From: Bacteroidales bacterium
GTDB lineage: Bacteria > Bacteroidota > Bacteroidia > Bacteroidales > WCHB1-69
NCBI GenBank assembly: GCA_024400755.1
Contig: JAKSMG010000003.1
Location: forward strand, 1-48,595
DNA: 48,595 bases
Direction: 5' to 3'
Below are positions 35,549 through 42,563 of the stretch, piece after piece. Numbering within the stretch: position 1 is the stretch's first letter; the number at the start of each line of letters is the position of its first letter. The notes below the pieces were generated by a model. The model did no database searches and was not told the DNA's origin. It worked only from the letters and a program-made list of their open reading frames with translations. The translations under genes were made by a program, and so were the position numbers.

Positions 35549-36652
35549 ATGGATCAGGAAACATTTTATAGACTCGCACTCATTCATTATCCCAATTACG
35601 GTAATGTGAACATTAAGAAACTCATTCAAATCTGCGGCAATGCGACGGTTTTGTTTGAAGACCATAAAAAAGTGGCCGGCAAGCTTCAGCCAGTTAGAGC
35701 GAACATTCAATTGCCGACGATGAACGCGTCGATTGAAAAATTCGTACTGAATGAAATCAAACACGCCCGACAGCACGACATAAAAATATGTTTTTTTGAC
35801 GACGAAGACTATCCGTTCAGACTACTGAACTGCAATGATTCGCCATACTATTTTTACTACAAGGGAGCAAAAAATTTTAACGGCAAGAAAAACATAGCCA
35901 TCGTAGGCACGCGCAACGCAAGCAATTACGGCAAGGACGTGGTCAAAAAAATCGTAGAAGACTTGGCATCCCACAATGTTTGCGTAATAAGCGGTTTAGC
36001 ACGAGGCATTGACACCTGTGCCCACGAAGAAGCGCTCAACAACAATTTATGCACCGTAGCCGTAATGGGATGTGGGCTCAAGACGATTTATCCGAGGGAA
36101 AATTCAAATTTGGCCGATAAAATATTGGAAAATGGAGGCACCATCATCTCCGAATACCCATTCGACACCTTACCCGACAGAATGAATTTTCCCAAACGAA
36201 ACCGTATTATAGCGGGAATGTCGGATGCGGTGATAGTGGCCGAATCACAAGAAAAGGGAGGCAGCATCATTACAGCCGAGATCGCACATTCCTACAACCG
36301 GGACGTTTTTGCCATTCCCGGATCCATATTTCAAAAAAGTCAAAGAGGATGCCACGAACTGATTCGCAACAATTTAGCGGCCCTCGTCTATTCCGGCGAA
36401 AACATTGCGGAAATGATGGGATGGAACAGCCAACAGAAATCAAACATACAAGCTCAACTGTTCATTGAATTAAATGCCGAAGAAGAAGCCGTACTGAATG
36501 TCATCAGAAAACAACAAGGAGCTACCATCGACAACATCTACAACACACTTCCACAATTGAACGCATCAAAAATCGCCGCCATTCTACTATCTATGGAATT
36601 GCGAAACATTGTTGAATGCAAACCCGGAAAAATTTATACCACTATCTATTAA
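35549..36652 (+). CDS. dprA: DNA-processing protein DprA
   Basis: The 367-residue protein has an N-terminal helix-hairpin-like region. The Rossmann domain that binds single-stranded DNA follows: AIVGTRNASNYGKDVV near residue 117, VISGLARGIDTCAHEEAL near 148 and GTIISEYPFDTLPDRMNFPKRNR-type sequence, read here in two parts (GTIISEYPF and FPKRNRIIAG). A small winged-helix domain lies at about 305-367. DprA loads RecA on incoming DNA during natural transformation; many non-competent bacteria also retain it. It has its own promoter and a structured leader. Other competence genes are not in the window. Confidence 0.94.
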   Translation: MDQETFYRLALIHYPNYGNVNIKKLIQICGNATVLFEDHKKVAGKLQPVRANIQLPTMNASIEKFVLNEIKHARQHDIKICFFDDEDYPFRLLNCNDSPYYFYYKGAKNFNGKKNIAIVGTRNASNYGKDVVKKIVEDLASHNVCVISGLARGIDTCAHEEALNNNLCTVAVMGCGLKTIYPRENSNLADKILENGGTIISEYPFDTLPDRMNFPKRNRIIAGMSDAVIVAESQEKGGSIITAEIAHSYNRDVFAIPGSIFQKSQRGCHELIRNNLAALVYSGENIAEMMGWNSQQKSNIQAQLFIELNAEEEAVLNVIRKQQGATIDNIYNTLPQLNASKIAAILLSMELRNIVECKPGKIYTTIY

Positions 36653-36676
36653 TATCAAATAAATCATAAAAAGTCG

Positions 36677-36684
36677 TAACTTTG
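36677..36684 (+). promoter_or_regulatory. -7 box (TAACTTTG) for the acyltransferase gene
   Basis: TAACTTTG followed by CAAA lies 25 bases before the ATG at 36710. This rules out the in-frame TTG at 36689, which coincides with the expected transcription start. Confidence 0.65.
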
Positions 36685-36709
36685 CAAATTGAAAAAACTA
36701 CATACGAAA

Positions 36710-37846
36710 ATGAATGATATTTTCAACGATATAAGACCATATACTGAAGAGGAAGCCGGCGAAAAAATATCGCAAATTATTGATAATGAAAGTTATCAGA
36801 ACGCGATGCGACAAATTATTCCTGAATATACTCCTGAACAACTCAAGCAAGATGCGAAGAATTTTAACACAATTTATGACTTTCAAACTTCGACTTCAAG
36901 AAAATTTATTGAAAAATTTATCGAGATGTCGTCAAAAGGAGTAACTTTTAAGGGCATTGAAAATATCACCCGAAATCAAAACTACGTATTCATAGGAAAC
37001 CATCGCGACATTACTTTTGACGCCGCATTGCTGGCCGAATATTTCTTCCTCGAGGAATTCAACACTTCCAAAATAGCTATTGGCGACAATCTCATTTCAA
37101 GCAATATTTTATCCGAAGTAGCGAAACTCAACAAAATGTTTTTGGTCAAACGCTCGGTATCATTGCGGGAAAAAATCACCAACTACCAGCACCTTTCGGC
37201 CTACATTCACCACGTGCTTTTCAATGACCACGAGTCGGTTTGGATAGCGCAACGCGATGGCAGAACCAAAGACGGATTTGACATCACCAAGCAAGGATTG
37301 ATTAAGATGCTGGCAATGGACGATCGGGTAAAGCCATTGGAAATGCTCAAAAAAATTAATTTGACACCCACCATAGTCTCTTACGAATACGAGCCCTGCG
37401 ACCAACTTAAGGCCAGAGAATTGGCGCTGACAGAAGACGGACCCTACCACAAAAAAAGCGGGGAAGACTTTGCGAGTATCATGCAAGGAATTATGGGACA
37501 AAAAGGACGAATACAACTTACCATCGGGAAGCCAATCATCGACGAAATCGACACCATTCCCGAAACACTTAACCAGAACGATAAAATTTACGAAGTCTGC
37601 AAAATGGTGGATAGGCAAATTTACCAAAACTACAAACTCTATCCCAACAATTACATTGCCTTTGACATTTTAAGCCAACAAAATCGATTTGCGGACCAAT
37701 ATTCCGCACAAGAAAAAGCAGATTTTACGGATTATCTCCACCAACAAGCCAAGGTTGAAGACGTATCGGAAGAAAAAATGATGCACTACCTCCTGCGAAT
37801 CTATGCCAATCCCGTAACCACTGCCTTGAACGTTAGTTTTGAATAA
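36710..37846 (+). CDS. PlsC-superfamily glycerolipid acyltransferase
   Basis: The protein has 378 residues from ATG 36710. The acyltransferase motif NHRDITFDAALL near residue 99 matches the form I recall for Bacteroidota 1-acyl-glycerol-3-phosphate acyltransferase-like proteins (His and Asp separated by five residues). It is followed by a second block, VWIAQRDGRTKDGFD, which parallels the FPEGTRS block of PlsC. The protein is longer than a typical PlsC (about 240 residues) and has no obvious membrane helix, so its exact acyl acceptor is uncertain. It likely works at the inner membrane in phospholipid or related lipid synthesis. The glycosyltransferase gene follows 16 bases later, suggesting a shared transcript. 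Confidence 0.8.
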   Translation: MNDIFNDIRPYTEEEAGEKISQIIDNESYQNAMRQIIPEYTPEQLKQDAKNFNTIYDFQTSTSRKFIEKFIEMSSKGVTFKGIENITRNQNYVFIGNHRDITFDAALLAEYFFLEEFNTSKIAIGDNLISSNILSEVAKLNKMFLVKRSVSLREKITNYQHLSAYIHHVLFNDHESVWIAQRDGRTKDGFDITKQGLIKMLAMDDRVKPLEMLKKINLTPTIVSYEYEPCDQLKARELALTEDGPYHKKSGEDFASIMQGIMGQKGRIQLTIGKPIIDEIDTIPETLNQNDKIYEVCKMVDRQIYQNYKLYPNNYIAFDILSQQNRFADQYSAQEKADFTDYLHQQAKVEDVSEEKMMHYLLRIYANPVTTALNVSFE

Positions 37847-37862
37847 AAATAGGATTATAAAA

Positions 37863-38870
37863 ATGGATGCCATTCAACTCCCAGCACGACCTAAAATCTT
37901 AATTATCAGATTTAATGCCATCGGAGATATTATTTTGACTACTCCTGTTATTCGAGCGATTCATCATCAAATCAAGCAGGCGGAAATTCATATTTTAGTC
38001 AATCAAAAATACCAAAATGTATTGGCGAACAATCCATACATTTCCAAAATTCATACATATTCCAATAACAAGAATCAAGTTGTTGAACAATTAAAAACAG
38101 AGCAATTCAATTTTGTTTTAGACTTACAGAATACACGTAAATCGCACAAGATTTGTCATCAACTCAACCTACCCCATTCTTCTTTCAACAAATTAAAAAT
38201 AAAGAAATTAATCTATACAAGATTAAAAATCAACACTTTACCGCTCAATCATATTGTTGACAGGTATTTTGACGCAGCCAAGCCACTCCTTATCGTCAAT
38301 GACGGGCAGGGCTTGGATTTCAACATACCCGAAACCGAAAAATTCAACACGGATAATCTCCCCATCTTTTTTGAAGACGGCTTCATAGCCATTCTTTTGG
38401 ATGCGGACAAAGGCACCAAAAAAATTCCCATCAACAAATTAATGGAAATTATCCCTATGCTACTCAAGCCGGTGGTACTTATTGGCGACAAAAACTCATC
38501 GGCAATTGGAGACGAGCTCGTCAACCGCTTAGGGGACAGAGTTTACAATATTTGTGGGCAACTCTCTGTCAATCAATACGCTTCTTTAATTGATCAAAGT
38601 TTATGTGTGCTTACGGGCGACAATGACTATATGCAGGTGGCCGCCGCACTCAGGAAACCGATTTGTTCCTTATGGGGAAGCAGCATTCCAGAATTTGGCA
38701 ACTATCCGTATATGCCTACCGATAGAGAATTATTCAGGATGTTTGAAATTTGCAGTATCAAATGTCGTCCCTGTGGCAAACGCGGATTTAGGAAATGTCC
38801 GCACCGCAATTTTAAATGTATGAACCGAATTTCGTCCTTTGAAGTTGCCGAATGGATTAATCAATTTTAA
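37863..38870 (+). CDS. Glycosyltransferase family 9 (heptosyltransferase-like)
   Basis: The protein has 335 residues from ATG 37863; an in-frame TTG at 37839 would overlap the acyltransferase gene. The N-terminus KILIIRFNAIGDIILTTPV is the classic family 9 start. The second Rossmann half contains VLIGDKNSS, NICGQLSVNQYASLIDQ and the nucleotide-site LTGDNDYMQVAAAL. A cysteine cluster near the C-terminus (CSIKCRPCGKRGF, then CPHRNFKCM) is typical of many family members in this phylum. It probably adds a heptose or other sugar to the lipopolysaccharide core in the cytoplasm. A small secreted protein gene starts one base after its stop. Confidence 0.9.
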   Translation: MDAIQLPARPKILIIRFNAIGDIILTTPVIRAIHHQIKQAEIHILVNQKYQNVLANNPYISKIHTYSNNKNQVVEQLKTEQFNFVLDLQNTRKSHKICHQLNLPHSSFNKLKIKKLIYTRLKINTLPLNHIVDRYFDAAKPLLIVNDGQGLDFNIPETEKFNTDNLPIFFEDGFIAILLDADKGTKKIPINKLMEIIPMLLKPVVLIGDKNSSAIGDELVNRLGDRVYNICGQLSVNQYASLIDQSLCVLTGDNDYMQVAAALRKPICSLWGSSIPEFGNYPYMPTDRELFRMFEICSIKCRPCGKRGFRKCPHRNFKCMNRISSFEVAEWINQF

Positions 38871-38871
38871 A

Positions 38872-39318
38872 ATGAAAAAGACTTTATTTCTCGTCATCAT
38901 CTGCTTATTGTCAATTTCACTTTACGCCCAAGGAGACCGCGTTGTGGATAGCGTGGGCAATTTAGTCTATCAATACAACCGAACGGCCAATTATCTCGCA
39001 CCCGGGCAGTGCAAGGTTACCGTTACTTTCGTGAACGGCAAGCAGCAACTCGGCATTTCCTATCGGCAGGAAGTTTTCAAAAGCAATGTTGAGTGGACCG
39101 ACATTGATCGTGGCGACACCAGTAAGTTACAGAATATCGAAGTTATCACGGCCAATCTCGCCCCCAACGAGACTATTGCCTGGAGCTTTATTTACACAAA
39201 CAAAAATTTCAGGAAAGACAAAGCCATTGACTTGGAGAGAGCCGGCTTTCTGCTTTTAGACAAGGATTTTGTGGTTACCAAGAAAATTATTCCCGCAAAA
39301 TTAGTCAAGGCAAAATAA
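38872..39318 (+). CDS. Small secreted protein, unknown
   Basis: The protein has 148 residues from ATG 38872, one base after the glycosyltransferase stop. The signal peptide MKKTLFLVIICLLSISLYA is followed by QGDRVVDS. The mature part has about 125 residues, is predicted beta-rich, and contains one Cys (GQCKVTVTF). I do not recognise a family. Close packing with the glycosyltransferase implies cotranscription and perhaps an envelope role. Its stop marks the edge of the accessory island that follows, and no terminator is evident. Confidence 0.8.
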   Translation: MKKTLFLVIICLLSISLYAQGDRVVDSVGNLVYQYNRTANYLAPGQCKVTVTFVNGKQQLGISYRQEVFKSNVEWTDIDRGDTSKLQNIEVITANLAPNETIAWSFIYTNKNFRKDKAIDLERAGFLLLDKDFVVTKKIIPAKLVKAK

Positions 39319-39347
39319 AAAATTTTCGGGATTACTTCCATTGATTT

Positions 39348-39440
39348 CATCGTCATTTCGACGCGTATCTGCTTAACGGAAGCCTCCACATCCTTGCCGT
39401 TGATGTAAATGGTTACCCTGCGGGTGCTGCTTTTTGCCAT
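39348..39440 (-). pseudogene. N-terminal fragment of a phage tape-measure-like protein
   Basis: On the minus strand an ATG at 39440 opens MAKSSTRRVTIYINGKDVEA, continued by SVKQIRVEMT. I recognise this as the usual start of tail tape-measure proteins in Bacteroidales prophages, which run for many hundreds of residues. After about 31 codons the similarity ends and the frame enters the antisense of the neighbouring secreted-protein gene. CGTCAC and GTGACG lie as a small palindrome at 39475-39491 just upstream. I read it as prophage debris; the recognition is from memory. Confidence 0.5.
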
Positions 39441-39514
39441 AACTTGATGTTTTGGCAAAGATTGCACAAACATCCGTCACGGTTAGTGACGAAGAAAACA
39501 GTGGTAGATTGAAT

Positions 39515-39985
39515 CTATTTTTTTAACCGTTTTCTACTAATAATCACAATTGTTAAAATCAGAATAGGTATAAAAATAACATTCACAACAAACAGTCTTC
39601 TAATCCATATTTGTTCTATAGAAACACAGGGCGGGCATGGCATATCGTCAATACAAGGTTCACACAGTGGTTGAGTATAATAGTAAAAAAAAACTAATAA
39701 AACTTCAACAATCAACCATAACCATATCAGAAAAAAAATTATCGCGGTTACATTCTTCCTTGAAATACTATATTTTAATTTTTTAGATATTACAACTAAA
39801 ATTAAAAAATTAAGAGGTATTAAAATGTCAATTATCCAAATATGTAGAGTGTCAAATGAAGGGCACTGTGTGCCATTCAGACATGCTGTAAAAAAAGGTT
39901 GACTAAAATAAAATGCCAATATCAAGGCTATGTCTATAATGACTAATGAAATAATCATAAACTTTGATTTATAGGGACTGTCCAT
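39515..39985 (-). CDS. Four-helix membrane protein with internal duplication, candidate immunity protein
   Basis: This 156-residue protein has hydrophobic helices at about 10-28, 48-67, 82-104 and 132-152. The two halves look like copies of each other: FYFSQPFFTACLNGTQCPS leads into a helix ending ISKKLK, and FYYYTQPLCEPCIDDMPCPP leads into a helix ending ISRKRLKK. Each half has a Cys-containing loop (C...C, and CEPC plus CPPC) that would face the same side of the membrane. No known family comes to mind. Its ATG is only four bases after the stop of the RHS toxin-like gene on the same strand. That is the position of the immunity gene in polymorphic toxin cassettes. It is visibly AT-richer than the flanking core genes. 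Confidence 0.65.
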   Translation of the reverse strand: MDSPYKSKFMIISLVIIDIALILAFYFSQPFFTACLNGTQCPSFDTLHIWIIDILIPLNFLILVVISKKLKYSISRKNVTAIIFFLIWLWLIVEVLLVFFYYYTQPLCEPCIDDMPCPPCVSIEQIWIRRLFVVNVIFIPILILTIVIISRKRLKK

Positions 39986-39989
39986 TTTT

Positions 39990-41129
39990 TTAATTACTTG
40001 GATTACTAGTGTTTATTTCATACCTAAACTCTTTATTCGCATTTGCTGGATCTTTTATCCATTCATTGTATTTATTCATAGCATCTTTTAATATCCCATC
40101 AATATTTCTTTGATCTACGTCTCCACTATCGCCCATGATATTTCCCTCCCATCCTGGATCAACACCGTTTTCATCTGTGTATCTGTCTCCTAATCCTAAC
40201 AAATGTCCTACTTCATGGGGTGCTGGATCATCTTGTGCTAAACTTTTACCATTACGTCCATGGCTTCGCCATGGACCCTCATCCCCTTTTTTGACATATG
40301 ATCGTGAATCATCATCCGTTACTTCAATGAAATTATCTCTGTTGAATGGATTCCAACTCTGTGGAATAAGAACAGGAGATGATTTCTCTTTGTCCTGATA
40401 TAATTTTATTTTTACCTTAACAGAGACTTCAAATGTTGTGCCATTAGCAGATTTCGCCGAATAAGAACCTCCCCATTTTTTATTTACATCAGCTTGCATT
40501 TGATTTGCAACTGCACGGGTTGCACCTTTGCCATACAAGTATACATTAGCAGAAATTGTAATTTTATTGTTTTTTATTGTGATTACACCATCCTCTCCAT
40601 TAGGATCTTTTATCAATATTGGATTATTATTACAATATGCGTACGGACTCAACGATGGATATTTGTCACTCATCGGATCCACGCTCAGCCAGATGCTCAA
40701 ATCGGAGCTGTAATACCGTGAGCCAAAGTAAGAGTAGCCCGTTTCTGCGTCTTTCTCCTTGGCACTGAATGTGTACATGGCATGCCAATCGGTGCTTCTT
40801 TGTCTTACAAAATCCTCGCCCCAAGGCATGTAATGCAGGTGTTCCACAGCTTTGCCATCAGAGAATGTGATCCAACTGCTGCTGCCCAAGTGGTCAGGAT
40901 GGTACCAGTAACATTCCTTTTCCTCTTCCCTTATATCCTTCCATTCGTAAAGGAATTTCAGTGGGGATTCCTGTGCTTCGGCTTGCGTCTCAAGGCATTC
41001 CATCACTTCAGCGAAAAGCTGTATAGAATGTTCCTTAGTGCGTGACAAACATTTCAGGATTGTCATTTCGGTCAATGTCGTACAATCCTCCACCACCCAT
41101 CCGGCTGGCAATCCTCTCACTTTCGGCAT
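39990..41129 (-). CDS. RHS tip with C-terminal metzincin toxin-like domain (5'-truncated)
   Basis: This 379-codon frame reads RHS core sequence from about residue 27 on: CYWYHPDHLGSSSWIT, HYMPWGEDFV, YTFSAKEKDAETGYSYFGSR, WLSVDPMSDKYPSLSPYAYC, NNNPILIKDPNGED. The last ends the conserved RHS core. Residues 181-379 form a distinct C-terminal domain. It holds HEVGHLLGLGD at 305-315, matching the zinc motif HExxHxxGxxD, and a possible Met-turn, NIMG, with Met332. Metallopeptidase tips are known among polymorphic toxins. The first 26 residues are out of frame with RHS sequence that continues upstream in another frame. The gene is therefore a frameshifted, 5'-truncated RHS, and export is doubtful. 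A membrane protein gene follows after four bases. Confidence 0.75.
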   Translation of the reverse strand: MPKVRGLPAGWVVEDCTTLTEMTILKCLSRTKEHSIQLFAEVMECLETQAEAQESPLKFLYEWKDIREEEKECYWYHPDHLGSSSWITFSDGKAVEHLHYMPWGEDFVRQRSTDWHAMYTFSAKEKDAETGYSYFGSRYYSSDLSIWLSVDPMSDKYPSLSPYAYCNNNPILIKDPNGEDGVITIKNNKITISANVYLYGKGATRAVANQMQADVNKKWGGSYSAKSANGTTFEVSVKVKIKLYQDKEKSSPVLIPQSWNPFNRDNFIEVTDDDSRSYVKKGDEGPWRSHGRNGKSLAQDDPAPHEVGHLLGLGDRYTDENGVDPGWEGNIMGDSGDVDQRNIDGILKDAMNKYNEWIKDPANANKEFRYEINTSNPSN

Positions 41130-41199
41130 AGTAATGTTTGGTATAGCCTTTCCTACTGGTCACCACATACGGTGAAGCATAGAGTGTGGGCCTCTTCAC
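41035..41199 (-). pseudogene. Upstream RHS fragment separated by frameshift
   Basis: One frame over from the preceding entry, the minus strand reads VKRPTLYASPYVVTSRKGYT, then KHYYAESERIASRMGGGGLY and DIDRNDNPEMFVTH, and then a stop at 41035-41037. KGYTKHYYAESERIASR is a conserved piece of Bacteroidales RHS proteins. The RHS sequence continues in the other frame at about 41060, so a net +1 shift has occurred between them. Upstream similarity stops a few bases before the end of the oxidoreductase gene at 41210, where an in-frame TAA lies. The rest of the RHS gene, thousands of bases in intact members, is missing. Confidence 0.7.
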
Positions 41200-41209
41200 A
41201 TAATATTAC

Positions 41210-42454
41210 TTACTTATTGGTTCTTTCGTTCTCCGCTTCCGAGGCATCGATTTCCTTTTGCAACTTGCAGGGCAGATTGTCCACACACTGATGACATTTC
41301 ATTTCCAATGTGTACATACGGCCAATACAGTAATTGGAGTGCTTACAAGGACTCTTCGTCACGGAACCATCCTTAATCTTATTCATAAACTGGGTGTCGT
41401 TGACCAAAGAACGTGCCATCTGGAAAGCAATAAAGCCTGCCTCCAGCACCTCATCCATTTGATCTTTTGAGCAAACGCCGCCCACGTAAATCAAAGGCAT
41501 TTTTACCGCTTTTCTAAATTCTTTTGCCGTATCAAAGAAATACAAATCTTTATATGGTACCGTCGGGATCATCCATCTACCCGCCACTTTCAGACCTAAC
41601 TTAAGCCACCAAAACGACCAGGGATTCATATAATGGGCCAAGGTTTTGAGCGGCATTGCCCCACGCATCACCGCCATAGGGGCCTTGCTAACAAAACCGC
41701 CCGTAAGCACTAACGCGTGAACGCCTAATCTTTCCAATTCCTGCACCACCTTTATACATTCATCTTGCTGCATTCCGGATTTAAAACCATCGAACATATT
41801 AACCTTTACAACCACCGCCATATCGTCTTTGGCCTGTTCCATCACCTCCTTCATCACCAACTGCATAAAACGCATTCTATTTTCCAAAGAACCTCCGAAT
41901 TTATCGCGACGATGATTGGTATAGGGCGATAAGAACTGGCTGATGAGATAACCGTGACCGGCATGGATCTCCACACAATCGAAACCGGCTTCGCGAACCA
42001 TATTGACTGCCTTGCCGAAATCCTTGACCAGATCATATATTTCCTGTTCCTTCAATTTGCGAACAAGGGTTGGAGAGTACAGGTTAAAACCGCCGGAAGC
42101 ACCCACAGGCATACATTTACAGGTATAGAAATGGGTCATATTTCCACAATGTCCAAGCTGAATAGAGGCCTTTGCCCCTTCGGCATGAATGGCATCGGTA
42201 AGTTTTTTCAAATCAGGAATGATTTCCTCACGCATCCACAACTGACCATCAAAAGAAACGCCACTACGATTCACCGCAGCGTAGGCAATGGTAGTCATAC
42301 CAATACCTCCTTTTGCCACGGCAGTATGATAATCAAACAAATCCTGTGAGGGTTTATTGCCATAACACATATTTTCAAAAGCGGCAGAACGAATCGATCT
42401 GTTTCTTAAAGTCATTGGTCCGATTTGACACGGAGTAAAGATTTGAGATTCCAT
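41210..42454 (-). CDS. NADH:flavin oxidoreductase (Old Yellow Enzyme family)
   Basis: The protein has 414 residues from ATG 42454 (MESQIFTPCQIGPMTLRNR), chosen because a -7 box lies between it and a longer in-frame start at 42511. TIM-barrel flavin-enzyme motifs are AKASIQLGHCG near residue 95, CVEIHAGHGYLISQFLSP near 158 with NHRRDKFGGSLENR, and IYVGGVCSKDQMDEVLEAG near 318. The C-terminus has cysteines (CKHSNYCIG, then KCHQCVDNLPC). They might hold an iron-sulfur cluster as in 2,4-dienoyl-CoA reductase-type members, but the spacing is unusual. The substrate is unknown. The gene is monocistronic, and the island of RHS debris begins right after its stop. Confidence 0.88.
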   Translation of the reverse strand: MESQIFTPCQIGPMTLRNRSIRSAAFENMCYGNKPSQDLFDYHTAVAKGGIGMTTIAYAAVNRSGVSFDGQLWMREEIIPDLKKLTDAIHAEGAKASIQLGHCGNMTHFYTCKCMPVGASGGFNLYSPTLVRKLKEQEIYDLVKDFGKAVNMVREAGFDCVEIHAGHGYLISQFLSPYTNHRRDKFGGSLENRMRFMQLVMKEVMEQAKDDMAVVVKVNMFDGFKSGMQQDECIKVVQELERLGVHALVLTGGFVSKAPMAVMRGAMPLKTLAHYMNPWSFWWLKLGLKVAGRWMIPTVPYKDLYFFDTAKEFRKAVKMPLIYVGGVCSKDQMDEVLEAGFIAFQMARSLVNDTQFMNKIKDGSVTKSPCKHSNYCIGRMYTLEMKCHQCVDNLPCKLQKEIDASEAENERTNK

Positions 42455-42479
42455 TTTTACATTGATTTTGATTAATTGG

Positions 42480-42487
42480 CAAAAATA
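42480..42487 (-). promoter_or_regulatory. -7 box (TATTTTTG) for the flavin oxidoreductase
   Basis: On the minus strand TATTTTTG followed by CC lies 25 bases before the ATG at 42454. It diverges from the guaB promoter at 42522. Confidence 0.65.
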
Positions 42488-42521
42488 CAAAAATAAAAGT
42501 TCATAGAACAAAAATTTTTTC

Positions 42522-42529
42522 TATCTTTG
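42522..42529 (+). promoter_or_regulatory. -7 box (TATCTTTG) for guaB
   Basis: TATCTTTG followed by CACG lies 34 bases before the guaB ATG at 42564. Confidence 0.7.
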
Positions 42530-42563
42530 CACGAAATTTTTAAGTAATTAAAATTTCATCATC

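Noticed and set aside
36689-36709. Upstream TTG start for the acyltransferase
   Set aside because: It coincides with the transcription start expected from the -7 box at 36677-36684.
37160-37627. A 155-codon minus-strand frame opposite the acyltransferase gene
   Set aside because: It is antisense of a conserved gene with clear motifs and has no promoter or signal of its own.
39192-39473. A 93-codon minus-strand reading frame as a complete gene
   Set aside because: Only the part from the ATG at 39440 to about 39348 resembles a known protein; the rest is antisense of the secreted-protein gene and an upstream extension.
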